Positions 25,801 to 38,271 of a stretch of DNA of 64,000 nt are shown one piece after another. The position numbers and the translations under genes are program-made. The number at the start of each line of letters is the position of its first letter. Positions within the stretch are counted from its first letter, which is position 1. The notes beneath the pieces are model-generated. The model ran no database searches and had not been told where the DNA came from. It worked only from the letters and a program-made list of their open reading frames with translations. The stretch comes from Choanephora cucurbitarum (taxonomy: Eukaryota; Mucoromycota; Mucoromycetes; Mucorales; Choanephoraceae): assembly GCA_025331435.1 (NCBI GenBank), contig JAIWNI010000006.1, positions 124,001 through 188,000 of the forward strand, written 5' to 3'.

Positions 25801-28800
25801 CCTGTCTTGCAAGGCCTCATCAAAGTCTCTGTCAGTAGACGCAACTTAGCTTCAGCTGAACTCACCCTTAGGACCCGTGCTCGATTGGTGGCTCGAGGAG
25901 TTGCCTTTATATTCAAAACCAGTCTTGAATACATGGAACCAGATGCACCTGATTGTCAATATGAATATTATGCGTCCATGCTCAGTTTAATCTCTATGCT
26001 CTTGTTGGACGATCGATCTCGTATGGCTTTAGAGACACCCATTGCTTTCGCCTTTCAATCCGAAGGAAGTCTGGATATCTTGTTGGATACCCTATTACCT
26101 CAATTCTGGGAAAGAGCCGAACGTATGTTGGCCGATCCCAATCGAGATGAAGCCTTGTTAGAGCGAATTCATACATGCATTGAGCTTTTGTTGGCCATCC
26201 TAAACCACCTGGGTTGTCCTAAACTACTCCACAACTCACCTCATACTCAAATCTTGACACGTCGTAGTAGCACTGAAGAGGATATAGAAGAGGATTTTGA
26301 AAGCACTCGTCCTTTGAATCCTCACTATTGGATTGCCTATATGCGTCTTCGATTCACTTGTCTGTTTGATTATCTCTCTAGTCCCATGTTGTTTCAACAC
26401 TCGAGACATGTCATTCATTCACTCTTACGATGCATCACTCAAAACTTAAAGCAAGAAGGTGAACGACCCAACAAGAAGTCTACTACCAAATCATCTGAGC
26501 ATGAAAGTGCTAATCGACAAGCTTTGATTGCTATGGGATTTGAGCCTTCCATGGTAGACCATGCCTTGCACATGTTTGGTTTTGGTCTGTGTGCCTTGGA
26601 TTATCTTTTTAGTCGCAACTTGGTACAACATCCTGTGGATTCTGGACCACCTCAATTACAAGTATCACCCTTGCTGCAAAGCTCTAATCCGTTAACTGGA
26701 CCTGAGTTTGAAGCAGGCCTACGTATCTTGGTCAATCTATGGTATGATCGCGATTTAGCCACTGAGGCTCTGGATGAACACAACAACCTAGCTCGAGCCA
26801 TTGAATCCTTAGCCGCTCATGAACCTTCTGCCATTCGTGTGCCTATAACAGCAACCACATCCGCTATAGAAGAAGGGCCTACAAGCAATGAAGTGGTTGA
26901 AGACGATGATGATGAGGATTATGAGGATATTGACTCCTCTGAAGAAGAAGAAGATACATCGTCTTTTGGAGGACATTATGGCCACTTCTCTTGCAAAGAT
27001 GGCTCTAAACAGTCTCAAAAGATACTTTCTCAACTTATTGAGGCACGTACTCGTATCCGTGCTCAACTTCCATCTATCTTGGCCAACCTGGTAGACAATA
27101 GAAGCGATATCGACTTTGAGATTCGTGATGTTATGGCAGTCTGTTGTTGCGGCGATCCTGATCAACTCATTCAGAATACACGACAAACATTCAAGTTGTT
27201 CTTTGGCAACATGGAGTTAAACGAAACAGACAAACGCACCATGTTTGAGTCTTCTATTCACAAAATCCGTATTTTCGCACTTATGTTACGTGAACCCGCT
27301 ATGCAAGGAGTCATGTCCTTGTTGATCACGACCATGGCTGATTATATGGATTGGTTTGAATTCCTTGATCTGATGATTCAGTATCCCAAGTTTTCGGATC
27401 CCAAATGGTTGACTACACTTTCATTGATCCTTGAGGTAGGCTTAGCCCAATCAGATGAGCCCAAAGAACTAGCAGAAGAGAATGCATCTCCTTCTATCGT
27501 AACTCCTGAGACTCGTCAGACGTTGATGAATTACTGTATTGATCTTCTAAAGATGGACACGCTCTCTCAAGATAACTTAATTGCCATATTGCGAATCATT
27601 GTTCGATTGACTAAGCACCACGCAGCAGCTCTTCAGTTCGTTGAGCTAGGCGGTCTCGTGGCTCTGTTTATGCGTCCCAGCCGAAGTCTGGAATCACTCA
27701 AGGTACAACAAACTTACATCCTGATGATCTTGAGACATATCATTGAATCCAAAGAAGTACTGAACCACTGTATGCGTGAGTGGTTTGCTTTCTGGTTCAC
27801 AGTACCAAGTGCTCGGTTTTTGGATGTTGCTGCCTTCATTGGACATAACAGTAGTCTGGCTTTGCGCGACCCTGATGTCTTTCTGGATGTCAGTGCAGAG
27901 TTGTATCATCTGTGTGATACCAAGAGTGCCACTACCAATGACCCTAATAAACGACTTTGTTATATCGCTACTAACCGAGAATCTAGCAAGATGATGATTC
28001 AACAAGACATGAAAACCATTGAAGCTGCCTCCACCTGTTCCTCTATTGTAGTTCGCTTCTTGTTGAACCAACTGATTGAGCAACAGGAACAACCAGTAGT
28101 TACAGATAAGTCAATGGCTTACACAGGCTTTTTGCTTCAATGTCTGTTTGAATTAGTTTCTTCTTATACCTCTTGTAAATTTGACATCATTCGGTTCAGC
28201 GAAACGCAAGAGAAGAAAAAGAACACAGTCTTGTTCAAACTCCTGAATCAACTCTTGCCTTACAACGCTATCCATACCTCTACGGATCAAGAACGTAAGA
28301 AGCAAGGTGTTTCTATGTGGATTGGCTCTCTTTTGGTGGGTATGTGTTATGATGCCACTCAGACGGATCAACAAGCGCCTTCAATTGTTCCCATTCGCCA
28401 GTATGTATTGGAAGTCGTGGCCGATTCGTTCAGGAATGCATTAGAGTTCAGAGAGAGCACAACAGTTCGATACAACCATTATTTTACATTGGCTGAACTA
28501 TGTCATCGTCTGCTGAATGCACGCCCTAGTTCCATTCAGCCTAGCTTGAATGTCAAAGAAGATACAGTGATGGCTATGGCACAACTGATGCTAGAAAAGG
28601 AATTTGTTCGTCTTTTGGTCTCTGTGATTACGGATGTTGATGTCAATTACCCCCATGCAAAATTGATTCTAAATTCTGTGTTGAGACCTTTGGAACAACT
28701 GACTAAGCTTGCTATCCGTATGGACCGTGCTCGACTCAAAAGCCATATTGATTTAGACGCAGCCTCTGAGGTTATACAGCAGGTTGAGCGACATGTGTCT

Positions 28801-31800
28801 CCACCACATGTTGAAGAAGAAGAGGAGGAAGAAGAAATGTATATTCCTATGGACACAGATGAGGACAGTGAAGCTGCAGAAGAAGAGATGAATGATTTGT
28901 ACCGAAACTCTTCGTTAGCCATGTTTGATGGTACTGCCTTAGAAGAAGGTACAAGTGAAGATGAATCTGAAGAAGATGATATTGAAATGGCTAGGTAAGG
29001 AAATAAAACATCCTGTCGCTTTTTTATTCACTCTAGTTTAAGCTCTGGTGAAGAAATCATTGAAGATGAATCAGATAGTGATATGGAATATGAAACTGTG
29101 AGTGAATTGGAAGAAGGAGAAGAAGAGGATGAGGAGGAAGATGTTGATAGTCAAAGTGAAAGCGAAGATCAAGAAATGGAAGATTTGATGCGAAGCCATC
29201 GTTATCACCATTCGGATACCGAGACAGATGAAGAAGAGGAGGATGGAGATAGTTTAGATGATCAGGTAAAAGCTGAAAATGGATCATTTTCAAGGTTCTT
29301 TATTGACCAACAACATGACTAGACTGATGCCTCAGACGATTCAGAAACTGAGTCAGATTCTGATGCAAGCTCCATGTATTCTTCAAGCGAATACAATTCC
29401 TCTAACGAATCTCTTAACAGTGACCGAAGTGAATCTGTTCATTCTGAAGCAACAAGGGGAGACATAGGCTGGCACGCTGAAGAAGATGGTCTATTGACAG
29501 ACCGTCGTCATGGCCATCACCACCACCGACATCACCATCATCATCGCCGTCATAGAGAACACATCACAGCCGAAATTGTAAGAAAGATGGGCTGATAAAA
29601 CACTTGGTATCTAACTGATTATCTGGTAGATTGATGGTGATGAAGATGATATGGATATTGATTTATTGGATGAAGATGAAGATTCAGATGAGTTGAATCA
29701 AGAAGAACTTGAAGACATGGAAAGAAACCGTAAGTTGTCTTAAGCCTTATTCAGCCTCATTCTTAGTTTCCTCTTTTACATAGTCGAATTGTTTCATAAT
29801 GGAGGAGGTCAGCGAAGTGGTAAGTAATGGCTAAGGGAGATTGCAACTTCTTTTCTCATACAAGTCTTAGGCTCTCAATCGCTTATGAATTCTGCTGTTC
29901 ATGGTGCATTAAACGATAACTCTGGTAACAACACAGGCCGTTCAGCTGATAGAGACAATGTTATTCTTCATCCTCTTTTGCATAGCGCAGCTACTCCTAC
30001 AATTGGTATCGTTGCAACCACAGATCCTTCTGCTATTGGACCAGAAACAGCTATTCTGTCAGGGGCCAACAGTCATCATTTACAAGCGTACGAAGATATC
30101 ATTGGAGGTAGTGCTGTTCGTATCTTGGAGGAGTTGCTGTCACAACAACGCAGTCAACAACAGCGAATTGACGATAACGCATCTAATCCAACAGATAGCG
30201 CAGCACCAAAGGACGTGTCGGATGAAAGCAAAGACACACTCAGTCTCTTGAAAGACTTCCAACCTATGCAAACAACAGACAGATGGTCGCAAGAAGTTCA
30301 AATGGTTTACATATCCTCCGTTGCCTCTAGCAGAGCTACTAAGCTCAAAGGTGCTTTGATTGAGCGTCTGATTGAGAAAGCCAAGAAGGAAGGCAAAGAG
30401 TTGGCAGAGGTAAAGGCAGATGATCCAGTTGAAGCGAGACAAGAAGAGGAGGAAGACTCCGATTATGAAGAAGTTGTATTTGAGATTGAAGCAGAGGAAC
30501 AGCCAAGAGAGCGTGTGACAGTGATGATCCATGGTGAAGAAGTAGATATCACAGGCACAAATATTGATGTTGAATTCTTGGAAGCTTTACCTGATGATCT
30601 TCGTGCGGAAGTCTACAGCCAACAAATGGCAGAACGTCGTCCGTCTATTCAAAGTATGGATGAGGATGAAATCAGTCCTGAGTTTTTGGCTGCTTTGCCT
30701 AGTGATATTCGTCAAGAAGTGTTGGATACAACAGAACGTTATCGTCAAAGACAACAACAGCAAGAAGAAGCCAACAGAAACCAACCTGATGTCTCAAGAA
30801 ACCTCGCTTCTGACTCCAATGTTCGGGAAAATGACCCATCTCATCCTAACTTGGGCATAGCTACACTCAACTTGAACAGTAACGCTAGAAATAATGATGT
30901 AAGTGGCGGTCCAGATCCTTCTCAGAACACCAACTATACTACTTGGCGCATTGGTGGCGGTGTGACTCGAATCCAAGATGGACAGCGCAATGAATTTGCT
31001 GCCACAGATATGCCAGCTACTTCCTCTGGTCTCCGATCTGAAGCAGCAGACCGTAAAGCCTTGCTCCATCGTGACGCAGTTCGTATAGTGAACCGCAATC
31101 AGTTAGCCTCCTTGGCTCGTCTGTTGTTTGTACCCCAATCCATCTCCAAAGCTCTTCTGAATCGTTTGTTACTCAATTTGTGTGAAAACAGCAAGACTCG
31201 CAATGATCTCTTAGCACTCTTAGTCAGCATTCTTCATGAAGGCAGCACAGACTTGGCTTCTGTCGATAACACATTTATGCACTTGAACAATCCTAAAGGC
31301 AATCGAGTCAAGACAGAAAACGATACTTCAGAACCAAACAAGACAGAGAACGAGAATGTACCTAATCTGATTACTCAGCGTTGCTTAGAGATCTTGTACT
31401 ATGTGATTACCTGGAACGATCGATCATTTGCTTATTTCTTGACAGATTCTGATCAAACTAAAAAGCGTCGCCATTCTACCGGTAACGGTAACCGCAAAAA
31501 GACAAACAAGTCCTCCTCCAGTCCTATCTTGATCTTGATAGGTTTATTGGACAGACCTGCTTTCCTTCAAAATACGACACTGATGGAACAATTGATGAAT
31601 CTATTGGCCATCACATGCCGTCCTGTACCTAGCATTGCTCGCAAGTACAAAGAAAAGACAGACTCGAGCAAGAAAGAAGACAACGACAAAAAGTCACATC
31701 ACCATCGACATACTCTTCAGCCTCCTCATATACCCGAAGAATATCTACAGAAGGTAGTCAGCGTCTTGTCCATGGGTGAATGTTCTAGCCATACTTTCCA

Positions 31801-33638
31801 ATATACACTTAGCGTCTTGTCTCACTTGGCTCCCCTAGAAGGTGCTTTGGATATTATGATTGACAGTCTCTGTCAAACTGCAAACCAGTCGGGACAACAA
31901 ATCATGATTGACCTAGGTCAATTGAAAACTACCTTAAGTGAACTTAAACCAGGTGCTGAAATAGAGGGTACTGCCTTGGTTCAGTTCTCGTCCACCACTT
32001 CCCACCAAGCTCGATTGTTACGCGTCTTGAAAGCAATGGATTATCTATACACACGCAAACGCAACAACAATGCTCAAGAAACTGAAAAGAGTGAAAAGGC
32101 CGTACTTGAACTCTATGCCAAACTTGATTTTGCTGAACTTTGGAAACAACTGGGTAGCTGTCTTACTTTGATTCAAGAAAGAGAAGACTTGCTCAATGTA
32201 GCCTCAGTTTTGTTACCTTTGGTCGAATGCTTTATGGCTGTCTCTAAATATTCCACACCCAAGAGTTACAACAACACCAAGACAGCTGAGCCTGATTCTG
32301 CTGAAGCTTTCTTTTATGAATTCACAGAAGAGCACAAAAAGATTTTGAACTTGATGGTCCGTAATAACCCATCATTGATGAGTGGCTCCTTTGCCCTGTT
32401 GATTCACAACCCCAAGATACTTGAATTTGATAATAAGCGTAACTACTTTAATCAGCAACTGCATAAGCGTACAGAACCTCGTGAACATTACCGTCCCTTA
32501 CGTCTCAGCGTACGTCGTGCACATGTGTTTGAGGATACCTATCAAAAACTGCAAGGACTGACAGGCGAGGAAATCAAGCACGGTAAGCTAAATGTGAGCT
32601 TCCACAATGAAGAAGGCGTAGATGCAGGAGGTGTTGCTCGTGAATGGTTCTCGGTGCTTGCTCGACAGATGTTTGATCCCAACTATGCACTGTTTATCAC
32701 CTCAGCAGCTGATAAACTTACTTATCAACCCAACCGTGCCTCAGGTGTTAACTCTGAGCACTTGAGCTATTTCAAGTGTGTGGGTCGTATCATTGGTAAG
32801 GCTATTCATGATGGTCGATTGTTAGATGCCTACTTTACTCGTTCCTTCTACAAATTGATGCTGGGTCGCTCGGTGGATTACCGTGATGTAGAAGCTGTTG
32901 ATCCTGCCTATTACAAGAGTTTGGTCTGGATGTTAGAGAATGATATCACAGATATTATTGACTTGACATTCAGCATTGAAGTGGATGACTTTGGTACTAA
33001 CAAGACTATCGACCTCAAGCCTAACGGCCGAAACATCCCTGTCACCGAAGCCAACAAACACGAGTATGTAAGTCTGATCACTGAGCAGAAACTTGTATTG
33101 GCTATCAAGGATCAAGTCAATGCATTCCTTGAAGGGTTCCATGATATTATTCCGCCCCATTTGATCCAAATCTTCAATGAGCAAGAGCTTGAACTCTTGA
33201 TCTCTGGTTTGCCTGATATTGATATTGATGAATGGAAAGCAAATACAGTGTACGAAGGATATACTATCAAATCACCTCAAATCCAATGGTTCTGGCGTGC
33301 TGTTCGTTCTTTTGATCAAGAAGAACGCGCTAAGCTTCTTCAATTCTCTACAGGTACCTCCAAGGTACCTTTGGAAGGATTTGCTCAATTACAAGGCTCT
33401 AACGGTGTACAAAAGTTCCAAATTCACAAAGAATTCGGTGATGTCAATCGATTGCCATCTGCTCATACATGGTGAGTCATAAAAAAAGATCTATTTTCTT
33501 TGCATATGTTTTCTAATCATCTTATTGTTCATTAGTTTCAATCAAATTGATTTACCTGAATATCTTACATATGAGGATCTTCGTCGTAACTTGTTTAAGG
33601 CCATTAGTGAATGTTCTACAGGTTTTGCTTTTCAATAA
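22851..33638 (+). CDS. TOM1: Giant HECT E3 ubiquitin ligase, TOM1/HUWE1 orthologue
   Basis: Exons followed: ?-22897, 22962-23245, 23299-24031, 24080-25044, 25115-25581, 25638-28994, 29037-29265, 29323-29577, 29630-29729, 29784-29819, 29871-33471, 33536-33638, about 3,390 residues. The very first exon upstream of 22851 was not found. Order: armadillo-like N-terminal domains DUF908/DUF913 (IYPRGDLFQFVAVLNRFD, EFLDALFTLLSFLLQTTAG), a UBA domain (RQALIAMGFEPSMVDHAL), long acidic stretches, the DUF4414 segments (FLEALPDDLRAEVYSQQ), and a C-terminal HECT domain (VARGIAREWF-type block GGVAREWFSVLARQMFDPNY; catalytic SAHTCFNQIDLPEY). The family ubiquitinates histones, ribosomal proteins and others in nucleus and cytosol. 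The catalytic Cys codon is split by the last intron. Confidence 0.93.
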
Positions 33639-33749
33639 TTCTCTTAAATTAATTAAAAAAATAATCAACTGTAAAATGAGAGAAGAGTTTATTGGGATCC
33701 ACACTTCCTTTGTATAGTCTAAAAGGTTCCTCTTCTTTATTTTATTTCT

Positions 33750-35669
33750 CTAGTCTGAATTTCGAATACGTTCCAGTGTGTTTGATAATGAGCTACTCAC
33801 AGTGGCTGCTAATGCGGCTGTCACACCAATAGTAACCCTAGATAGCTTGTTTGGTTCTGTTATCCACTGAGTTCGCTCCAAGATGCGTCTGATTGTGTTC
33901 TCAGCTGGTCCCCTCATAAGGACATAGATGCATGCCCAGTACATCACGCCATTAGCTGGTCCAAAGGACACTTGAATTATTTGATGCGTAAAATTACTCA
34001 TCCATGAAGTGATACGTTGAAGCGATACAACAGGCAATTGATATGACAAAGCATCTTGGTGGTGGTATTGATGGTTTCTTGTTAGGTAAGCTTTATCGCG
34101 CGCAGCTGCTTCGCGTATGACTTTGTCGCGAAGATCTGGCTCAACCACGATGATGGACGATGAACGATGGTTACGATTGAAAGAAGTTGTAAGTGGTATT
34201 ATTTCATGCGCTGCTTTTGGATTTGCAAAAGATGTCATGAACTGATTGCCAGTATGTAAGCCGGCTGTAGCAGATTGTATGTAATAATGAGGGGGTTTTG
34301 AGTCTGTTTGACTATGTAATGCAAGGTTATTGTGTGGTAACTCTGATAATGATGTTGGTTCATTTAAAGGAATAATAGCTTCGTTTGGGGCAATGTTGTC
34401 GGTTATTTGATAAGGAACTTCTACTTTAGATGTATTTTTGGTTGGAGACATGGGTGGCGAGGGTGGTGATTCAGTGATTGTTGCTGGCGGAAAGGGTTGA
34501 ATAGGTGGTCGAGTAGGGGTAGCGAGTTTTTCTCTTGGTACAGATACAATAGATAAGTTGTCAGTTGCATCAAAGAAGATGTCTGAATCGCTTTCACTAC
34601 GGATAGAAGGGTGACTAATTAGACTCGCAGAATCACTTGACGTGCTGCTTGTTCGACTCTGCGTATTTGAGAGAGGAGGTGTATGTGGTACCTGTGCCGG
34701 AGGATTCGCGGATCCATATGTCTGTAGGATTTCATCTGATTCTAATGACCATGCTTCTCCATTTAGTCCACCCATTTCCTCTGGAATCTGATTGGCGGGA
34801 ACAAGTGGTTCCAATTCATTGATTGCAGTGAATCGAATCGAGTCTTTTGCCTCTTGATTTAAAAGGTGCTTCATGACTGACCATATTCCTTGATAGACCC
34901 AGCTAAAGTTAAGCACATTGATAGAATTGACAGTATCTGGATATCTTTCCTCAAGTATATCTGACATGGTACGTATTAATTCAGGTGTCTATCGAAAAGT
35001 GAGTAAATCTATTTTGTATGCTCTAAGAAAAGAAAAACTCTTGCTCTTTACCACAGGTATAAAAGGTGCTTGTGTGATATCAGCAATCACTGTAATTTGA
35101 GTGATGACTGGCTCCCCTTTTGCTTCTCGATCACATGTCATTTTCCATGTCAATTGACGTGCAATTTCCATCATCAAACAGGCATAAGGCCTAACTGCGC
35201 TAGTGATAGACTGTGTATTATCTGCAAATTGCTTAGGGAAATGCTTTGCTCTGACAAAGATAAGGGGTCTTCCAAACGTATCATGCCCATGATAATAGGC
35301 AAAAGCGTCTTGCTGATAGAAATCCATACAATCCTTCAATGTCAAGTCTATAATACCTGTCTTAATTCTCCATTGAATGGTAGCCAATACCCTTTGTGCT
35401 GCCTTTGTGATATCGAATTTAGATGTTCTTAGGAAGCGAAACAGATTGACTGTATAGTTTATTCTTTTAATAGACTAGCCTAATCCATCAGCCAAGTAAA
35501 AATTACCTTTGTCTTCTAAATAAGCATGTGTGTCTGACAACTCTTTGTCAGAAAGGTTCAATTGAGTGAGATCATTGGTAATTTGACTGAATAGTTTCTG
35601 AATGGTCTCTTTGTTCTCTTTGTACTGTGAATCTATTGTGCTAAATCTTTCTTGATCTTGTAACGACAT
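33750..35669 (-). CDS. CRAL-TRIO (Sec14-like) lipid-binding protein
   Basis: Three exons, 35507-35669, 35052-35449 and 33750-34988, give 599 aa. A CRAL-TRIO N-terminal helix block (NLFRFLRTSKFDITKAAQRV) is followed by the lipid-binding domain (YYHGHDTFGRPLIFVRAKHF, then YPDTVNSINVLNFSWVYQGI). A long, polar, Pro/Ser-rich region and a hydrophobic stretch (GVMYWACIYVLM, then VTIGVTAALAATVSSSL) end the protein, so a membrane contact at the C-terminus is likely. The family moves or senses phosphoinositides, sterols or similar lipids. The second exon reads on into its intron without an immediate stop. It lies tail to tail with TOM1, 111 bp apart. Confidence 0.85.
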
Positions 35670-36788
35670 GATGAAATGAATTTAAGCGAAAAGGAAAAGA
35701 AAATGCTATCAAATCTTTATATGCAATTCTAGCCTTTGTTTTAAAGTCAGCTTGCATTACGTCAAATGCATGGACGATCTAACGATGTAAAGATGTATCT
35801 TAAAATGTTTCATATGGCATTTTTATAGAGTTAATTATTGATTGCATTTAGACATCAAAATCTCCATTTTGTTCTCTATAACTATCGCATGTCTTTAAAG
35901 TAATCCAAGACAGCCAACTGCTATGCACTTGCGTAGATAGAGAAACATCAATCAAGCATAAAATGTATGCTGAGTATCATCTATTTGCAGGCAGATCGAT
36001 CCTAAAAGCACCTAGATTGATGATGCCTGATGTCTTAGAAAATGCCTCTGATTTCTTAAACATCAGAAATGGATTTTACGTGCGTGTTTAAATGATAAGG
36101 GAAAAAAAGCCCTTATTTATACAGCTTATTTTTATTAGCAAAAAAGGAAAAAAAGTCTGCCATCACCTACTCTGTAGCTTTTTATAGTAAGCAGATTGAA
36201 TCGAAGATGATCATGGCCTTGCTAAACAGCTTCTTTTTTTTTTGGCTCAAAACAAGCTAGCTTGAGCCTAAAAATATAGGATCCAGGAAGATAACTAGGC
36301 ATAAATTTCTTAAAACGGTAGGTGTTTATTAGTCCCCCTTTTTCTATGCTTAGATGATGTTATATGAAGTAATGTGAATTGACTGTTTAAAAGTCTTCTT
36401 TAACCATTTTTTTCTATTTGCATGAAGTGTCTGTACGAAGCTTATCTTGATAGTAAACTCAACCATTTCTAGTAGCTATTTTCAGCTGATCCCAAAACTG
36501 GTTCTTTCATTTATTACCTTAAGGAAGTTTAAGAGAATTCTTCGAGGTTTTAAGAAATAAGATTTACTTGTGTCAATGATCATGATTTGCGTGCAGCCAA
36601 TACACAGGGCATGTTAGAATAGCAAATTCGTTGCCACAGATATAGCAATCAACAAAGCAGGCACTTGCATATCTTGAATGCATGTCTTGCTTTCAAGTAT
36701 CACCATATCTTGGGTTAACTCAGATCCTTGAACTTATACCATATCCGCGGTCATCACTCCGCATCATCAAATATTTTCTTCTTTGTAG
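35670..36788. other. Intergenic region, nothing clear
   Basis: About 1.1 kb of AT-rich DNA upstream of the CRAL-TRIO gene. One short inverted repeat (GGCTCAA...TTGAGCC) lies near 36243-36268. No coding or RNA gene was recognised. Confidence 0.5.
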
Positions 36789-37176
36789 ACATCTTTTTCA
36801 AGACAATTCAATCTCCAAATGCACCAAACACCACAAGACTATATGATCATACAAGAAGCATGTTAGAATTATTGAATGGTTCAGTACAAACTGTACTATT
36901 CAGTCTTATAGACGGAAATAAATGGGTAACAATTTATGCAATTATTGTCTTTATTTAAACTCATCTCATAGAGTTATAGCTATTGAGATCAACACATCTG
37001 TTATAGGCAAATGACCATTCAAACAGAGACAATGTATCGTCAGTATACAAATGCTCTATCTTCCTGACAAAACAGGCCATTATGTCTTAAGATGCAATAA
37101 TCATGAACTAGTCTTAGCAAGCAATAGTTTCATAGAGAATCTCAATTATGAGTCTAAACAAACGTTTGTCAACTAA
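36789..37176 (+). pseudogene. Decayed coding sequence of unknown origin
   Basis: Bases 36789-36925, after a TTTGTAG acceptor, read as a solid exon (FFKTIQSPNAPNTTRLYDH, SMLELLNGSVQTVLFSLIDG) up to a GTAACA donor. The next acceptor (TTATAG, 37006) continues in phase for 27 codons. Yet a different frame at 37054-37176 is also clearly protein-like (LYLPDKTGHYVLRC, NNHELVLASNSFIENLNY). Protein-like sequence in more than one frame within 170 bp points to indels in an old gene. Family not recognised. Confidence 0.4.
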
Positions 37177-37648
37177 ACCACAGATATATTTTTCATTTTT
37201 GAGTACCTCTTTCAGGATAACACGTTCCAAATCCTTTATCGGATTCTAAATTTCAGAAAGGCATAAAAGCTAAAAACCGCCAGCTAAGAAGAAGAAGATA
37301 CTTTGATTTTTCATCATTAAATCTTGTGGCAGTTAATTGCTTAGATACCCAAGAGCCATTGAAACCGGGAATTCAAATCAAGTTGGCAACTGTGCTTGCC
37401 ACTCTTAAAAAAGCAATGATAGGACACTCTTTACCTTTTACTACACGTGATTTGTTTAACTCCGTTCTCCAGGAGTTTCCTTGCCAACCCAAAAATAAAA
37501 TGCGCACAGAAAAAGGATGCGAGATGGAGAAACAAGCCCGAAAAAAAAATGAGAGGGGCGAAGTTAAATTTAAGAATACGTTGACCTTATTTTTTTTTCT
37601 CTCTTCTTTTTCTTTACTTTTATATATAACATACTCTAACAAAAAAAT

Positions 37649-38271
37649 ATGTCTTGGCAAGCTTACGTTGATTCTAACCTTCTCGGTACTGGCCATGTCT
37701 CTCAAGCTGCCATCTATGGTTTGAACGGTGGTGAATGGGCCAAGAGTGCTGGTTTCCAAGTAAGATGAGGAAAATAAGAATTTTGTACTAGTAACTTATC
37801 TTGCTTCTGTAGTTGAATGCCAACGAAGTCAAGGAAATTACTGATGCTTTCTCTAACAGCCAAGCTGTTCTTGCCAGTGGCGTCCACGTTAACGGTGTCA
37901 AGTACCTTACCATCAGAGCCGAAGAAAACCTTATTTATGCCAAGAAGGTATAGTATCTCGAAAGAAAGAGGCGTGGTGATAGGAAAACAAGATAGGGGGG
38001 TTAACTATACTATCGAGAAAACAAGAAAAAGGTTTCACCTTCTAAACCTGCTTTCTATTAATATAGGGTGCTGAAGGTATTTGTATTGCAAAGACCAACC
38101 AAGCCTTCTTGGTTGGTACTTACAAGGAAGGTATTCAACCTGGTAACTGTAACAAGGTTGTTGAAGGTTTAGCAGACTACTTGAAGTCTACTGGTTACGT
38201 ATGTATTTAGCCTATTATCTATTCTTCAGTTGACTAACTTGTTTTTTACGCGTCTCTTTTTGTTATAGTAA
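37649..38271 (+). CDS. PFY1: Profilin
   Basis: Exons 37649-37759, 37813-37947, 38067-38198 and a last exon starting at 38269 with TAA. The product is 126 aa, the normal profilin length. Recognisable blocks: MSWQAYVDSNLLGTGHVSQA, LTIRAEENLIYAKKG, and the C-terminal VVEGLADYLKSTGY. Profilin binds G-actin, poly-proline and phosphoinositides and feeds formins in the cytoplasm. The coding part ends exactly at a GTATGT donor, and the stop codon is the first codon of the last exon; if that intron were retained, the protein would gain Val-Cys-Ile before TAG. CT-rich promoter, biased codons. Confidence 0.93.

Noticed and set aside
29057..29293. Minus-strand ORF rich in Leu, His and Pro
   Set aside because: Antisense of the acidic Glu/Asp stretch of TOM1.
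34989..35051. Read-through C-terminus of the CRAL-TRIO second exon as an independent short protein
   Set aside because: It is intron sequence; a GTAAAG donor at 35051 and an AG acceptor at 34989 join the two halves of the lipid-binding domain in phase.
37326..37724. A 132-codon plus-strand ORF running into profilin
   Set aside because: Its second half is the A/T- and CT-rich profilin promoter and the start of profilin in another frame; only its first part might belong to the nearby relic.
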